From the NCBI GenBank assembly GCA_015501585.1, contig JADNRY010000010.1, forward strand, positions 186,001-250,000: a stretch of 64,000 bases of DNA. Direction: 5' to 3'. The position numbers were made by a program, and so were the translations under genes. Below are positions 1 to 10,935 of this stretch, one piece after another. Each line of letters starts with the position of its first letter. The first letter of the stretch is position 1. The notes under the pieces were generated by a model. It had not been told where the DNA came from and searched no databases. It saw only the letters and a program-made list of their open reading frames with translations. The stretch is from Rhodocollybia butyracea (Eukaryota > Basidiomycota > Agaricomycetes > Agaricales > Omphalotaceae).

Positions 1-7
1 GTCTGAG

Positions 8-523
8 ATGTATTCTAATAAGCACTCCGAGTCAGTGTCCTCCTCCGAGACCGGTGCAATTGTCACAGGAGTTATCGTAGGGTCATTGATCCTGGCTGGC
101 ATAATAGGCATTTCGTACACTATCCGTCGGTTCAAACGGAAATGGAAGACCAGAATAACTCCTCTGACCCTCGAAGCAAATTCGCTCCAAGGATCTGACA
201 GTGACCTTGGCAGTTGCCCGACGTATTTAGCGATTCCCAATGTTCATCAGTCCAGCCACCAGGCTAACCCATCACATATTACCCCCAGCGCCCAAGCTGA
301 TCCTCAACCTAGGCCTGAGCCCTCGGGGCAACAGACGAGTACAGAGCGAGAGACTGAGAATATTCAATCTCAGATGACGCAATTGCAACATGCAAATACA
401 GAGTTAAGAGATGAAGTGGCTCGGGTGTTGGGGCATGTACGGCGTCTTGAAGCTCAGATCGAGCTGGATGCAAGGGAAAGAGAGGAAGACACGGCGCCGC
501 CTCCGACATACGTATCGGGATAA
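8..523 (+). CDS. Single-pass membrane protein, coiled-coil tail (copy 1, probably 5'-partial)
   Basis: The 171-residue frame has a Ser-rich N-terminus and one transmembrane segment (about residues 17-40, glycine and valine rich). A basic stop-transfer stretch (RRFKRKWK) follows, then a Pro/Gln-rich disordered cytosolic region, a short coiled coil (about residues 120-158) and a PPPTYVSG C-terminus. This architecture is common in uncharacterised Agaricomycete plasma-membrane proteins, where a signal peptide and a Cys-rich or lectin-like ectodomain usually precede the TM segment. Neither is visible here because the gene starts eight bases from the window edge, so the annotated ATG may lie inside a last exon. 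A second copy lies at 3794-4306. The function is unknown. Confidence 0.55.
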   Translation: MYSNKHSESVSSSETGAIVTGVIVGSLILAGIIGISYTIRRFKRKWKTRITPLTLEANSLQGSDSDLGSCPTYLAIPNVHQSSHQANPSHITPSAQADPQPRPEPSGQQTSTERETENIQSQMTQLQHANTELRDEVARVLGHVRRLEAQIELDAREREEDTAPPPTYVSG

Positions 524-1098
524 AAAGTACAATGTAATTAATGATTTTGCTAGGAAGAGTGGGCGGCCAATCGGGCGTCTAGCCTTCTCTCTCTGTCTCT
601 GGACAGCTCTGGACTCTTTTCTTGGACTCTCCACGTTTGTTCACAGGCAGTGTAAACTTGTATAGATTTTTACGTGGAACGAAAGCATCAGGTAGCACTA
701 ACCTTATCTTTTTCTTTACTGTCGCTATGTCGAAATACAGTACTGAGTTTTTCATTAGGATAGTCAAAGCATCTTGAATGGGTTGAACTCCCATTTGCCC
801 AAGTGTGTGATGTTTTTGGTTCTAAGAGCCTCGCGCAAACCGAAACATCATACAACTGGTATACTTGAGCAAATGGGAGCTTTACATCGCAACAGCCAAG
901 CTATGTTTTTGCGCGCGCTCGACCACCGGGCCACGAATGATGTTGATGCACAACAGTCATGTTGTATGACCTTGTATTCCTGTGCTAGTACCCGTTGATA
1001 GTGATATCATTCCCGATCCTAGTCTGCTTTTTAGCCATCAGAAAGGCGAAAACCGAACCTCAAAATTACCGGCGCTTGGTTTTCCCTAGTCATCTATC
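524..1098. other. Intergenic, no gene recognised
   Basis: This is the 3' flank of the membrane-protein gene and the upstream region of the F-box gene. Short open frames on both strands show no recognisable domain or convincing splice structure. The first 40 bases after the stop resemble the flank downstream of copy 2. Confidence 0.5.
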
Positions 1099-3183
1099 AT
1101 GTCGAGTTTTCTCAAGAGGTAAGCACCTGCTCATCGGTGTCGCTATACTACTGCTCATCCGAATCGCAGCTCCGAGCTAGGGAGTGACTCTTACTCTCAG
1201 GCTTTCACTATTCTCAGCAAAACCCGGCTAGAGGCTGGTTTCTCCAATGAATTCCAGTGGTCTGAAATTGTCACTTTCACCAAGGTTTTGACTCGCGATA
1301 TAACTGCAGGGTTCTTTGACTATGAACCAACGCTTAATCGACTGCGTGAAGGCGACCTACCTACATCTTCCACAGAGACTTCAGAAATTCTCGAACTTAT
1401 CAAGGGTGCAGAAGCTCAGCTGTCTAAATTAGATGAGTTTGCCGGTCAGATTCAAAAGAAACAAGATGAGTGGAAAATGTGCGTTCAAACTACCACTGGG
1501 TTCGTTTCTTCTGTTCCTCATCTTCCGGAGGATAGAGCTGCCCTTGTAGTGGTTCAATATGACGACCTTGAACAATCCCGTTCAAAGTTGATAGATGCGG
1601 GAGATAAATTGAAACGGTACATCAGAGTCATGACGACGTTCATCTCATCCCCTGCTCGTCATCTTCCCGAAGATATTCTCTTGAAAATCTTCATGATGTA
1701 CATTGCTGGCGGGGAGTTTAAATTTCGAAAGCTTGGGCGTCGACGATACCATTCACAAAGTCGACCATATTCCCTCGCAATTTTGCCCAGCCATCCACAA
1801 AGGCGGGATTTGGTCGATGTGATGCCCAAACGACGTTTCATACACTGTCCAACTCTCCGTCTTACTCAGATATGCTCTTTTTGGCGGCGAATCGTTCTCT
1901 CGCAACCTTTACTTTGGCAATCTCTTGTAGTTTAACTCGATGACTTTTCCGATAACGATCTCGACCTGCTTTCTCACCATCTCTTACATTCAGCCAGCCT
2001 ACCCTTGAGGCTTCATATCAATAGCTCTTTCATCGGTTCGTGTAGGATGCTAAAGAAGACTGAATATCGATCACAGTACCCCATATCTAAGCAAGCTTTC
2101 AACTTACTACTCGACAATTCTTCACGATGGAAAGAGGTCATTTTAGATCTAGGACCGGGATTCCTAGTGCCCCAATTTCTAAGTCTGGTGTTTCTTCGGG
2201 GTACTGATTTTTCCAATATGAGGCACCTAGACCTTCGGTTGGCATCAAAGGAAAGGGAGAAAAGAAGAACTTATTACAAGGAATATCTACAGTTCCTTGT
2301 TCACATGCCCAACCTACCCACTCTTACTAGAGCAACATTCGATTGGGGAATTCTTAGTCAATGCGACTTGTCCCAGTTGATTGAGTTGCGATCAGTTAAT
2401 TTTCGTGGCACATCATTAGGCCTGTTTTTAAGCCCTATGCCTGGATTGAAGGAATGTTACTTGGAAAAGTTCCAATTTTTGCCTAATGGGACTTTGCTAC
2501 AAGGAGATTGCCATTCCAATCTCTCCACTCTTTCTTTGAAATTGGATGGATTTCTTGATTACGAGCCAGGAGTATGGAAGAACCTCTTCATACCACACCT
2601 TAAAACACTCCATCTTCTTGGCCGTGATGGAACTCGTTCAAGATGGCGGGAAGACAACTCTATCATCATTGCAGACCTCTCCTCTATGATTCAATCGTCG
2701 AAAGCAACTCTTCAGCGGTTGAAGTTCCAGGGTGTTCCTTCACAGGACGCTATAATGTTCATCAAATCACATCCCTCCGTTGCTGATTTGACTATTTCCG
2801 GGAAGGTTTGGAAAGATGACTACTGGGAAAAATACGAATACGGAGCCTTATTCGCCTGTCTTACAGTTGTTGAAAAGGAACAAACAGTTGATAGTATCGG
2901 GCTACAGGTTATAGGCCCAAGCATCAGTAGCCTTACTCTGGAATTTGGAGTTTATGAAAAAACAAGGCCCGGGTGGACCTTCGTCGAGGACGTGTACAAT
3001 CTGGTTGAAAGTAGGGCTTCACTGATACCAAATTCCTCTATATGGCTCGACTAAACCTTGTGAAGCTGCAGCCTTATAGACTTGATCATGATTATCGAAG
3101 TACGAGTTGGGCCGTTCATACCCCACTCGCTACCCGACTCGCACCTTTGCGAGAATCCGGTCTTACTCTTGATGTCGAGTTTT
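1099..3183 (+). pseudogene. F-box protein gene with in-frame stop and C-terminal frameshift
   Basis: Exon 1 (1099-1118, ATG, MSSFLK) joins through a GT-AG intron to a long exon from 1170. An N-terminal coiled coil (EILELIKGAEAQLSKLDE) precedes the F-box core (HLPEDILLKIF; TQICSFWRRIVLSQPLLW) at about 1660-1930. An LRR-like region typical of Agaricomycete F-box substrate adaptors follows. A TAA at 1933-1935 interrupts the frame directly after the F-box, yet the same frame continues without a stop to 3054. Near 3036 a TATA repeat moves the frame: the family-like C-terminus (LAPLRESGLTLDVEF, ending at 3183) reads in another frame. Two lesions suggest a young pseudogene; sequencing error or alleles are the alternative. 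Intact homologues act in SCF ubiquitin ligases. Confidence 0.72.
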
Positions 3184-3793
3184 GAATCTTCATTATCTTA
3201 GACGACAGTTGCACCATATACTAACGCTTTGGGTCCTTGTGCCTCGAGGCGATGAAAATAGATGACACGGTACGGATTGATGGTTATATTGCAGTAGGCG
3301 TCAGGGATATCGACGACAATGAGCTAGAAGAGGAATTGAAGAAGCTTACGCTTGAATTGGAGTGGGAGAAAGAAGAGAAGAAAAGCTTTACAGAATCGAG
3401 GCTGGACGTGATGCTAGATACTCTGTCGCGTGCTGTGTTGTATACGCAGTCAAGGCCTGACAGTAGAGAAGATATCCAGCCATAGATTCATTGATATAGA
3501 TTACCAAGTTAAGTTGTACTTCAAAGTCGAAGACTCCGAGCGCGCTTTTGCTTAACTTGATCCACTAGTAGACCGGTCCAGCCAGTTTTGGTCTCAGTTT
3601 GGTACTGCAGCCCACTAATAGCATTTTGGCTGTAAGGTGGTTATCTATCTAGGAAATCAAGGTAGGTGTGCAGAATCTAGTTGAAGGTCTGATGTAATTA
3701 AAGGGCTGTTGAGCAACTGGAGTTCAATTATATGAAGGTAATTAACATCCAATCCGCTTCTACACCCTCGTCCCCCGCATCTCATATTAGTGA
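3184..3793. other. Intergenic with one short acidic ORF
   Basis: A short frame at 3237-3485 (82 codons from a non-ATG start; the first ATG is internal) encodes an acidic helical stretch (EELEEELKKLTLELEWEKEEKK). It may be a fragment of a coiled-coil or F-box relative. No full gene can be built. The stretch from 3490 to 3793 shows nothing else recognisable. Confidence 0.3.
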
Positions 3794-4306
3794 GTGTTAT
3801 TTCTGAATTGGAGTCCTAGATGTATTCTAATAAGTATTGCCGACTCAGTGTCCTCTGGTGCCTCCTCCGAGTCCATTGCAGTGACAGGAGCCATCGCAGG
3901 GTCATTGATCCTTGCTGGCGCAGCATGCACTTTTTACCTCGTCTACTGGTTGAAACGGAAACCGAACACCAAAATAACGCCTCTGACTCTCGAAGCAAAT
4001 TCGCTCCAAAGATCTGAGAATCTCAGTGGTCCGACACATTCAGCGATTCCCAGTGTTCTTAAGTCCAGCTACCCTAACCCATCACATAATCTCACCCCCA
4101 GCACCCAAACCAATCCTCAACCTGAGCCCACAGGGCCACAGACGAGGACAGAGCGAGAGGCTGAGGATATTCAATCTCAGATGACACAATTGCATGATGA
4201 AATGGCTCGGGTGCGGGTGCATTTATGGCGTCTTGAAGCTCAGATCGAGCTGGATGCAAGGGAAACAGAGGAAGACACGTCCCCGCCTCCGAGATACGTA
4301 TCGTGA
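3794..4306 (+). pseudogene. Single-pass membrane protein, copy 2 (5' end disrupted or missing)
   Basis: This is a clear paralogue of 8-523. It has the TM segment (VTGAIAGSLILAGAACTFYL), the following KITPLTLEANSLQ stretch, the QSQMTQL coiled coil and a PPPRYVS C-terminus. The ATG equivalent to copy 1 (at 3820) is in a different frame: one extra base relative to copy 1 lies in the first 20 bases after it. The TM-containing frame opens with GTG at 3794 and has no ATG before the TM segment. Either an upstream exon supplies the start (a TTAG acceptor-like site lies at about 3787-3790) or this is a decaying copy. It is probably the product of a local duplication that also involved the F-box interval. 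Confidence 0.5.
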
Positions 4307-4319
4307 TAGAAAGAACTAT

Positions 4320-4470
4320 TCTAAGTACAAGGAACTATTTAATTAATGATATCGCTGTATCCGGGCAGGCAGGTGTGGGCGCCCTGACCAAGGGCGCCTG
4401 GTTTTAGTTCTGGCCACATCTCTATGCTGCAACAGCTGCGAAAAGCCCCTCAAGTTTTCGTCAGAGATAC
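4320..4470. repeat. Direct repeat, left copy (fragment of kinase-gene 3' end)
   Basis: About 150 bp resemble 6288-6570. Shared landmarks are a 'taagtacaa-gaactattta-ttaatg' stretch, a GC-rich 'gggcgcccc' block and the segment 'caacag-tgcgaaaag'. In the right copy this is the 3' flank and last codons (FSQLLKDR) of the kinase-like gene; on the minus strand the left copy encodes a degenerate equivalent (FSQLLQHR). It is therefore a duplicated gene fragment rather than an independent element. Confidence 0.55.
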
Positions 4471-6287
4471 CTTTTCGCAACTCCGTCAGGAGGAATCCGA
4501 CAAAGCGCCACCAATCGATATAAGAATTACTATTCTATGTTATTCTATCGGTAACGCCGCGCGTTGTACGGCAAGTCCCCGACTCTGCCTAAAACGAGAC
4601 GCCCAGCGCCGTTTGGCGGCGATGCAGTGGGCCTATATGCCAGACAATAAACCGACCAAGTAGGCCAAAAGGCCGTAAGAAAACAACCCGGTAAATAACG
4701 AAAGGCAACCTGGGAGGATTCTCCCACACTATGCACCAGTTACATTTGTTACATTTTGTATTTACATTTTTCTATAATTCCAGACAACAGCATCGAGTCA
4801 GCATGCTGTGTAAATTGAAGGGACTGTTAGCTTCAAATCAAGGAGCTGGGCCAGTATTCCCAGCATGCTATGGCCAAGATGGCATAGGATGGCATACAGG
4901 CGCTGCACATTCCCAAGCAGCATGCTATGGTTGAGACGGCATACAAACACTGCTAGCCAAATGGCCGATCAGGCCAGCACATGAGATATCAGAACAAATA
5001 CCTTTTTTTTTTCTCAAAAAGTAGTGGGCAAAGTGTGCTATTGCAAGTTATATAGAATTATCTAGATAATAGCTATTGTCATCGAGAATTCCTTGAACTT
5101 GGCTAGGCCTGATCGCAAAAACCCTGTTGTGTTTTCGACCGCCTAAAAAAGTTAAGTTGAAGGAGAAGTTTTTTACAATTTTTATAAAGAAATTCACATG
5201 CAGGATGCGCAGGTTGTTCGCCGGGGTCTGTCTATGCCAACCGCGACGAACAACCTGGACTCTATGCAAATCATTTCAAAATGAAGGTGTAGAAGCAACT
5301 CTAAATTCAACTACCTGTAGCTTTGAGGGCAGGGGAACATGAAATCGACATACCTTCGTGACACCAAAAGGTGACTTTATGGTTTATCTTGTTCACCAAA
5401 ACAAATGGAACATGCATGGTATCCATGATACCAAGAGACCTTCCTTCAAAGTAATCAAAATCACTTGGATTGAACAGGACTTTACCAAATAATGACCTAA
5501 ACAAATAACAAGTTAACTTGATAGAGTGCACTGTAGTCGGAGCCAAAACTACCAAGAACGTGTTACGTCGCAGACTTCAGCGAAATCACTATAGTGTTGC
5601 AAAGAAACTTGAATGTCCTAAGAAAATTGCACCCAAAACTGTCAAACTGAATACAGCCAATGACTCTCAAACAAGGAACAAGTCAGATATAGTTGTAAAC
5701 CCAGTTCGGCAAAAGTGTATACAGTAGCTAGTCAAAGATATGATGGATGAACTGGATATGACGATGGAAGGAGTAGTAGTCAAATTGGATGAGTCTTGGT
5801 GGTGGTGGTGGTGGTTTAACCGATGTGGTCCCATTGAGGAACTGCCGGGGCCCCAGCTACATGTATAGCGCCACATACATGCCTGGGATGTATAGTCCCA
5901 ACAATGCTGTGATCAATACCGAAGTACTGTCGCACAAACGTTGAGATTACACATGAGTACATAAATGGCGCCAAACTAGTTTGTTACGCTACGCAATACA
6001 GAGCAGGATCTGGAATATATGGAGCTTGACCTGTAAACAACGCAAGAACATCGAAAACATACTTCGCCGTAACAGTCAAAATACGACCATCGAACAATTG
6101 GAGAAGAAAGAAAGCTATGCAAAGTTCAAACTAGTACGTACCCGTGACAAATGTTATCGCGAATATCATCATGCAATCAGCGTGCGAAAGTATTTCGTCA
6201 CTTTCAGGAACCTGAAGAATCAGATAAGAAACAAGGCCTCTCTTCCCTTCGGTCAGAGTCGGGGATGATGCGACACTCTAACACGTA
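4471..6287. other. 1.8 kb unrecognised insert between the direct repeats
   Basis: AT-rich sequence containing a (TGG)n tract near 5800-5815 and scattered short frames. The most protein-like pieces are minus-strand 5307-5555 (contains GRSLGIMDTMHVPFVLVN, ends near a GTATGT donor-like site) and plus-strand 5518-5727 (basic). Neither matches a family I can name, and no transposase motif, terminal inverted repeat or target-site duplication is visible. It could be a decayed mobile element. Confidence 0.3.
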
Positions 6288-6570
6288 CTTAAGTACAAGA
6301 AACTATTTAGTTAATGGAATACGCCCCCGCCGGGCAAGTGCGGGTGCGGGCGCCCCAAGGTGACGTTTGTAATTCCTGTGGGGTTGTGCTCGTGTCTGAG
6401 TAGATTGAGTAGGCGATATCGCTTGCGGTAAATCAGGTCACGCTTGTACTCCGTGAGACTCCTTTGGCAGCCAACCCGACCACTCCAACTTCGACAGTTC
6501 CGGCCGCGCCAGAGGATTTCTATCCTTCAACAGTTGCGAAAAGTCTTTCAATTTTCTAAGGTCAGTCGGG
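6288..6570. repeat. Direct repeat, right copy (kinase-gene 3' end and flank)
   Basis: Counterpart of 4320-4470. It overlaps the final codons and the 3' flank of the minus-strand kinase-like gene, so this is likely the parental copy. Confidence 0.5.
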
Positions 6571-8625
6571 CACATTCTTGATGGAAAGAAGAAGGAAATG
6601 TGCCACAGATATTCAAACACCTCTCCACAACTGAAACGGTCCGCTAGGAAGGGATTGTATGAACCTTTACTTTCGACCTCTGTAAAAAACTGCTTAGCCC
6701 ATGGAAGGAAAACATGTAAAACAGGAATACAGACCAGGTGCCATGTAGCCGATAGTACCAACCATGCCACGTACCTGGACTTCATCTTTCACAGCAAGGT
6801 CAAAGTCGGTTATGACGAGGGTAAAAGAGCCAGGAACCAAAAGAAGGCTAGCGGGCTTTATGTCTCGATGAGCAACCGATAATGTTGTGTGTAGGAAGTT
6901 TAAGCCTCGAGCTAAATCCTGACTCATCGACAGCATATGTTTGAGGAAAGCTTCGTCGAATTCGTTAATTTCCGAGTAAAAGGCGTGGTCCACAATATCG
7001 TCGCAGGCGTTGGCCAAAATGATGAGAGCCGGAAGGAGAACGTTGGCAGAAACGCTATCTTTGTAGCAGATATCGATGGGATGTATGATGTTGTGGGGTT
7101 TAGTCGCAATAAATTCCTTCATTAACTGTAGCTCGATTCCTTGAACCTCCTTGGTAACGATATTATCTTTTCGATAGGCCGCCTACGGTACCATCAGTCT
7201 GACAGTGACAGAGCGGAGAAGTATAAAATGCACCTTGCCCAGTCGTACACTGGAACTTCCAGCTTCAGTTGTAGCTACCCTCCTATTGTCTGGTTGTCCC
7301 TCTCCATCATTCTTCTTCCGTTTCCAACTCCTATCTCCCGCACTATCATTATCTTCGTGTGGTCTTTTCTCTCCTCGATTTGGGTGGAAAGCCCTCTCCG
7401 TTTGTTTCGCTCTTGCTGCCTCAATGATCGCTTGCGCGTGCTTCGAGTCAAAAGAGACATCCCTGTCCGAGAGGTTGTATAAGATTGAAAGGAAGAGGGG
7501 CGCATCGTCATATCCAGACAGATCATAAATGCGGAACTTGTAATAAACCTGAAAGAAGTTTATAAAAGAGGTTGGGTAGAAGCCAAAATACAGACCTTCG
7601 TTTTCTCCCTCCACATGTATGTGACTTTGGCATTATAGTATTCATCCATGTATACCAACGGAAGAACGAGAGAGTCTGTCTCAGTGGCAAACATCCTAAC
7701 CAAATATGCGCCCTCCATAAGCAAGCTTTCCCAACTATTGACATCCTGAGAGAAGAATTTGCATAACCAGAGCGGGACAAAGCCTTTCCAGAGACAGCAG
7801 TCTGATCTTGGCTGCAACTTCACCTGTCTGCCGAGGGGAAGATCTGGCTGCCATACATGCATCGGGAGATCATGCGCATTCCTTTGTCGAAAAACAGCTG
7901 TAAAATGGTAATGCGCATCAAGTACTTCAAGCGATGGTAGACACGTACAAGTGCAGCTTGTCGTCTATGTTCTTATGCTGTCGCGTTCGGAGCGTTTTTG
8001 CAAGGTCGACAAAGAACCCGCTATACATTATGGCTTTCTTTGCGCCAGCTCCTGCATCTCAATAAAGTGAGCTTCCTTGATCAAGGCCGCTCTGCATCAA
8101 ATGTACGAAATGGTTTGCGACTGCGTCAGAGAACAAGGGTTCAACCACATCGGCAGCAGAGTTAACATTGAAGTATGGGGATAATTTTGGCCAGACAGCC
8201 TCAATGTCATCATAGTCCTAAGGAATGGCACCTTGTAAGCTTCTTAAACGGAAAAATTGAAGAAAATATAGCACTCTTTGGGTGACTGTTCGACTCCGAA
8301 GAACCTCTTTCATCAGATCCTCAACAGCCTTAGGACACTGATCCCTTTCAAAGATTTCATTACCCATCAAGTCCTGTTCCTTGGTGAGGTGGAGTTCTGC
8401 GTACAAGCAGGGCCGCGGAACGAGGTCCGCATTTGGCAGGCAAGAGACAATGTTCGCAATTCGTGGTACAATGTTTGAAGCCTTTGGGAGAGACTGTGAG
8501 CCGTTGAAAGCAGTGACCATCTCTGGACTAGGTGTGTACAGCTGGAGTCGAGAGAGAAGTTGAAGCCTTTCTCCTTCAATGTCTTTTTCAATGAAAACAT
8601 GAAATCTGTGACCCCGGTATGCCAT
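6438..8625 (-). pseudogene. Protein kinase-like gene, probably decaying
   Basis: The gene is spread over several exons. The N-terminal part (8625-8200, MAYRGHRFHVFIEKD) is unrecognised. A serine-protein-kinase domain lies at about 7180-6500. It includes HRDIKPAS (catalytic loop), ITDFDLAV (DFG equivalent; DFD is usual in this Agaricomycete kinase group), GTIGYMA and, across an intron whose acceptor lies in a T-rich stretch near 6690, APEVES followed by the P+1 region and LADRFSCGEVFEYL. The Asn normally ending HRDxKxxN is Ser, so metal binding may be impaired. A TGA at 8061-8059 interrupts an otherwise continuous frame (GSSLY-stop-DAGAGAKKAI), and the exon joins near 7920 and 7830 do not keep frame. 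A pseudogene or remnant pseudokinase is likely; sequencing error cannot be excluded. Confidence 0.6.
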
Positions 8626-8866
8626 TTATTACGAAGAAAACGTCGATTGTTGGTGGTGCGTTGGCCATATGAAATGGTGGTAACAACAGGTTAAGACGAT
8701 TCGGAGGCTAAGCGCTAAGCCTACACGCATGAAGACGATTTGGAGAATGTGGTAAACACAAAAGGGGTGGTTCGAGATTAGTCACAGCGCTAAACTGACT
8801 TTCATGGTCATTGATAATAATCTCACCACGTGTCTGTTTTCTTTTCTGTTCCATCATCATGTCTAG

Positions 8867-9500
8867 TCTTATTGCTGAACAGCCAAATATCACTTTAGCA
8901 TGGGCGAAAGAGATATTCAACTAGCGTCTCGGTGGGTAAAGTGCATGCGACAGCATCCAAAAATGGTCTTGCAGAAGCTTATGAAAGATACGGCGTACGC
9001 TGGCTTTCTCCTCCCCCTTCCAGATCAACTTGATTCCCACAACTCTGCAGAGATGAAAATCCTTACCTGCGCGTCGACGCTGTGCTTCCTGTGGATCCCA
9101 CCCCTTGCTGAGAAAGGCTTTCAGTGAAGATCGCAAGAAGATCGGGATCTGTTCCTCCGCCAGTCGATGAATATCTTCATGTCCTTCCAGGCTCCGATTT
9201 TACTTGAGACTCGGATGCTATTCAAAGTGTCACCTGCCATCAGGACATACAAGCGGAACTTTGAACTGCTTACTTATGGATATAGCGTTCATTGTACCCA
9301 AGGATGGTGGCAAACAAGAGATATTCAGGGTATTTTTGGTGTTTGCCAGAAGTAAGGAGAAGTTCTTCCATGTCGTCTTTGCTGATGAAGAACTGGAAGC
9401 TCTCTGTTACACTAACAATGATTTCTTTTCTCTGCTTCAGTCGGCAAAACGTGTTACTTGTGTCGAATAACTTTCACTGTCAAAATTTCTTTCATCCAAA
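8867..9500 (+). pseudogene. Possible crinkler-like (CRN) gene remnant
   Basis: A plus-strand start (MSSLIAEQPNITLAW at 8867) is followed by frame-shifting pieces separated by stops: ASKNGLAEAYERYGVRWLS, DENPYLRVDAVLPVDPTP, and PPPVDEYLHVLPGSDF near 9150-9200. The last piece resembles the end of the CRN N-terminal ubiquitin-like domain in Agaricomycetes (proline-rich, then LHVIV-like). A further frame (9204-9470, IFRVFLVFARSKEKFFHVVF) may be downstream sequence. No continuous gene model is possible. The identification rests on short resemblance and is weak. Confidence 0.25.
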
Positions 9501-9777
9501 CATCACTGTAACACCAAGTCTCTTTCTATCTTATGTTGTGGCAAAGCCTCTCTGGTGGGCACGTCGGCGTTGTGGGTGAAGGCAGCTTAGCTGCCAGTGT
9601 ACCGAGCAGATTTTTGGCATTTAACTCTGGAGCGTCCAAGGTGACTACATTCTGCTACACGCAGACAGTGATAGAAACTCAACAGATCAAAGGACAGGTC
9701 CGCCAGCTGATGCAGGGTATATATTGAGGCTAAGGTATCAAGTGTCAAGGGCAGTATAACAGATAGATAAGATATGT
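9501..9777. other. Intergenic, nothing recognised
   Basis: This is the 3' flank of the DUF6699 gene. Only short shadow frames are visible. Confidence 0.4.
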
Positions 9778-10935
9778 CTAACTAGCAATAAGTGGACGGG
9801 GGATACGAATTGTCTTTATGAGCCAGCCTTCCCTAGTTCTGGCCAACCCTTGGAAGAAGAAATCCAAACCGAGGAAATCCACCTTGCGCACTGTTCCTGC
9901 TTGACCGCCAGAATCAGAGTTGCGTCGATGGTATCCACTATCTAGCCGTTCTTTGTCGTCCGACGAAAGAACGTCATTGTTATAATCGGTTTTGACAATC
10001 GATGATTGGAGCTGATAGTATAGCTGAGATAAAATATCCGCTATAGTAATCCCACTTGTACTACTGGCTTGAATATGAATATCCCAAGGTAGAAAGGGGT
10101 GGTAGAGTTGCATTTCAAGTGTTGGAGGATCTGTAGCAAATTGAAGAAGATCGACGTCGTTGCAGGGGCGCTCGGGATTGAAAAGCATTGTTGGTCTGTA
10201 TGAGAAACGGAGATCTAGCAATAACGGGAACTGCCGGGGAGACTTGTACAATACAAGGCGATCCAGGGTGTAGATCGTACATGCCGGCACTATAGGCAAG
10301 ATCAGTAATAAGACGATTATCATTGGCCAGAACACGTACTTGCAAGAAGGCTCTGCATACGACTCAGATAATTTGGTTTGTATCCGGCTCTCCAATGGGA
10401 AGGTCGACCTTTAGGTTTCTCCTGAGGGGGTATATCTCGGGCAGACAATATGACTGCTTGCAACGGATGGTTGGCTTGTGGAAGAGGAGTAGAAGGTTCT
10501 GTTGGAAAACTAATGGGTGGTGTATAGATGGGACCAGCATCCGTCGGGAAGGGATGAAGAGAAGCTGGCGCAGTAAATGGCGACGTCTGAGTCATGGAGG
10601 TCATAGGCCAAAATGGAGACGATGGCGGATACGCAGGAGATATCAGAGGCGTATTAGGTGCGCTCCAGACTGCCAGCTGACGATAAGGCGAAGCCTGTCC
10701 ACCTGGGTTACTGATTGGCGACCATGGATATCTTTCTAGGCGTAAGGCGCGTTAAAGTAAGTTTATCTGAAGTACTCACGTGCACGAGTCGGTGCTGTAC
10801 TACCTATCAGACATTGTCTTTATGAGAAGGAAGTTAGGTACGTACTTCTGCATCTTGGAAGGACCAACGGACTGAACGTATCTCTCGATGGGAGCAGGTA
10901 AAGAACGAAGCAACGGGGGCCTTACCTAATGGCAT
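9778..10935 (-). CDS. DUF6699-domain protein
   Basis: Four exons splice cleanly: 10935-10926, 10803-10780, 10735-10340 and 10289-9778, giving 313 residues that start MPLGSTAPTRAQ. Residues about 15-120 are Pro/Ser-rich and disordered. A short basic element (RPSHWRAGYKPNYL) leads into the DUF6699 fold, with LLALDLRF-like strands, PWDIHI, the helix DILSQLYYQLQSSI, and the closing VRKVDFLGLDFFFQGL motif followed by a Trp-containing strand. DUF6699 is a small alpha/beta domain of unknown function that is greatly expanded in Agaricomycetes. All splice sites are canonical and no lesion is seen. The protein lacks a signal peptide after splicing, so it is probably intracellular. Confidence 0.88.

Noticed and set aside
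5795..5820. (TGG)n tract as a CRISPR-like or minisatellite array
   Set aside because: Only a short simple-sequence tract without spacers.
6690..6750. APG in place of the kinase APE motif
   Set aside because: A GT-AG intron with its acceptor in the T-rich stretch restores Ala-Pro-Glu, so the motif is intact.
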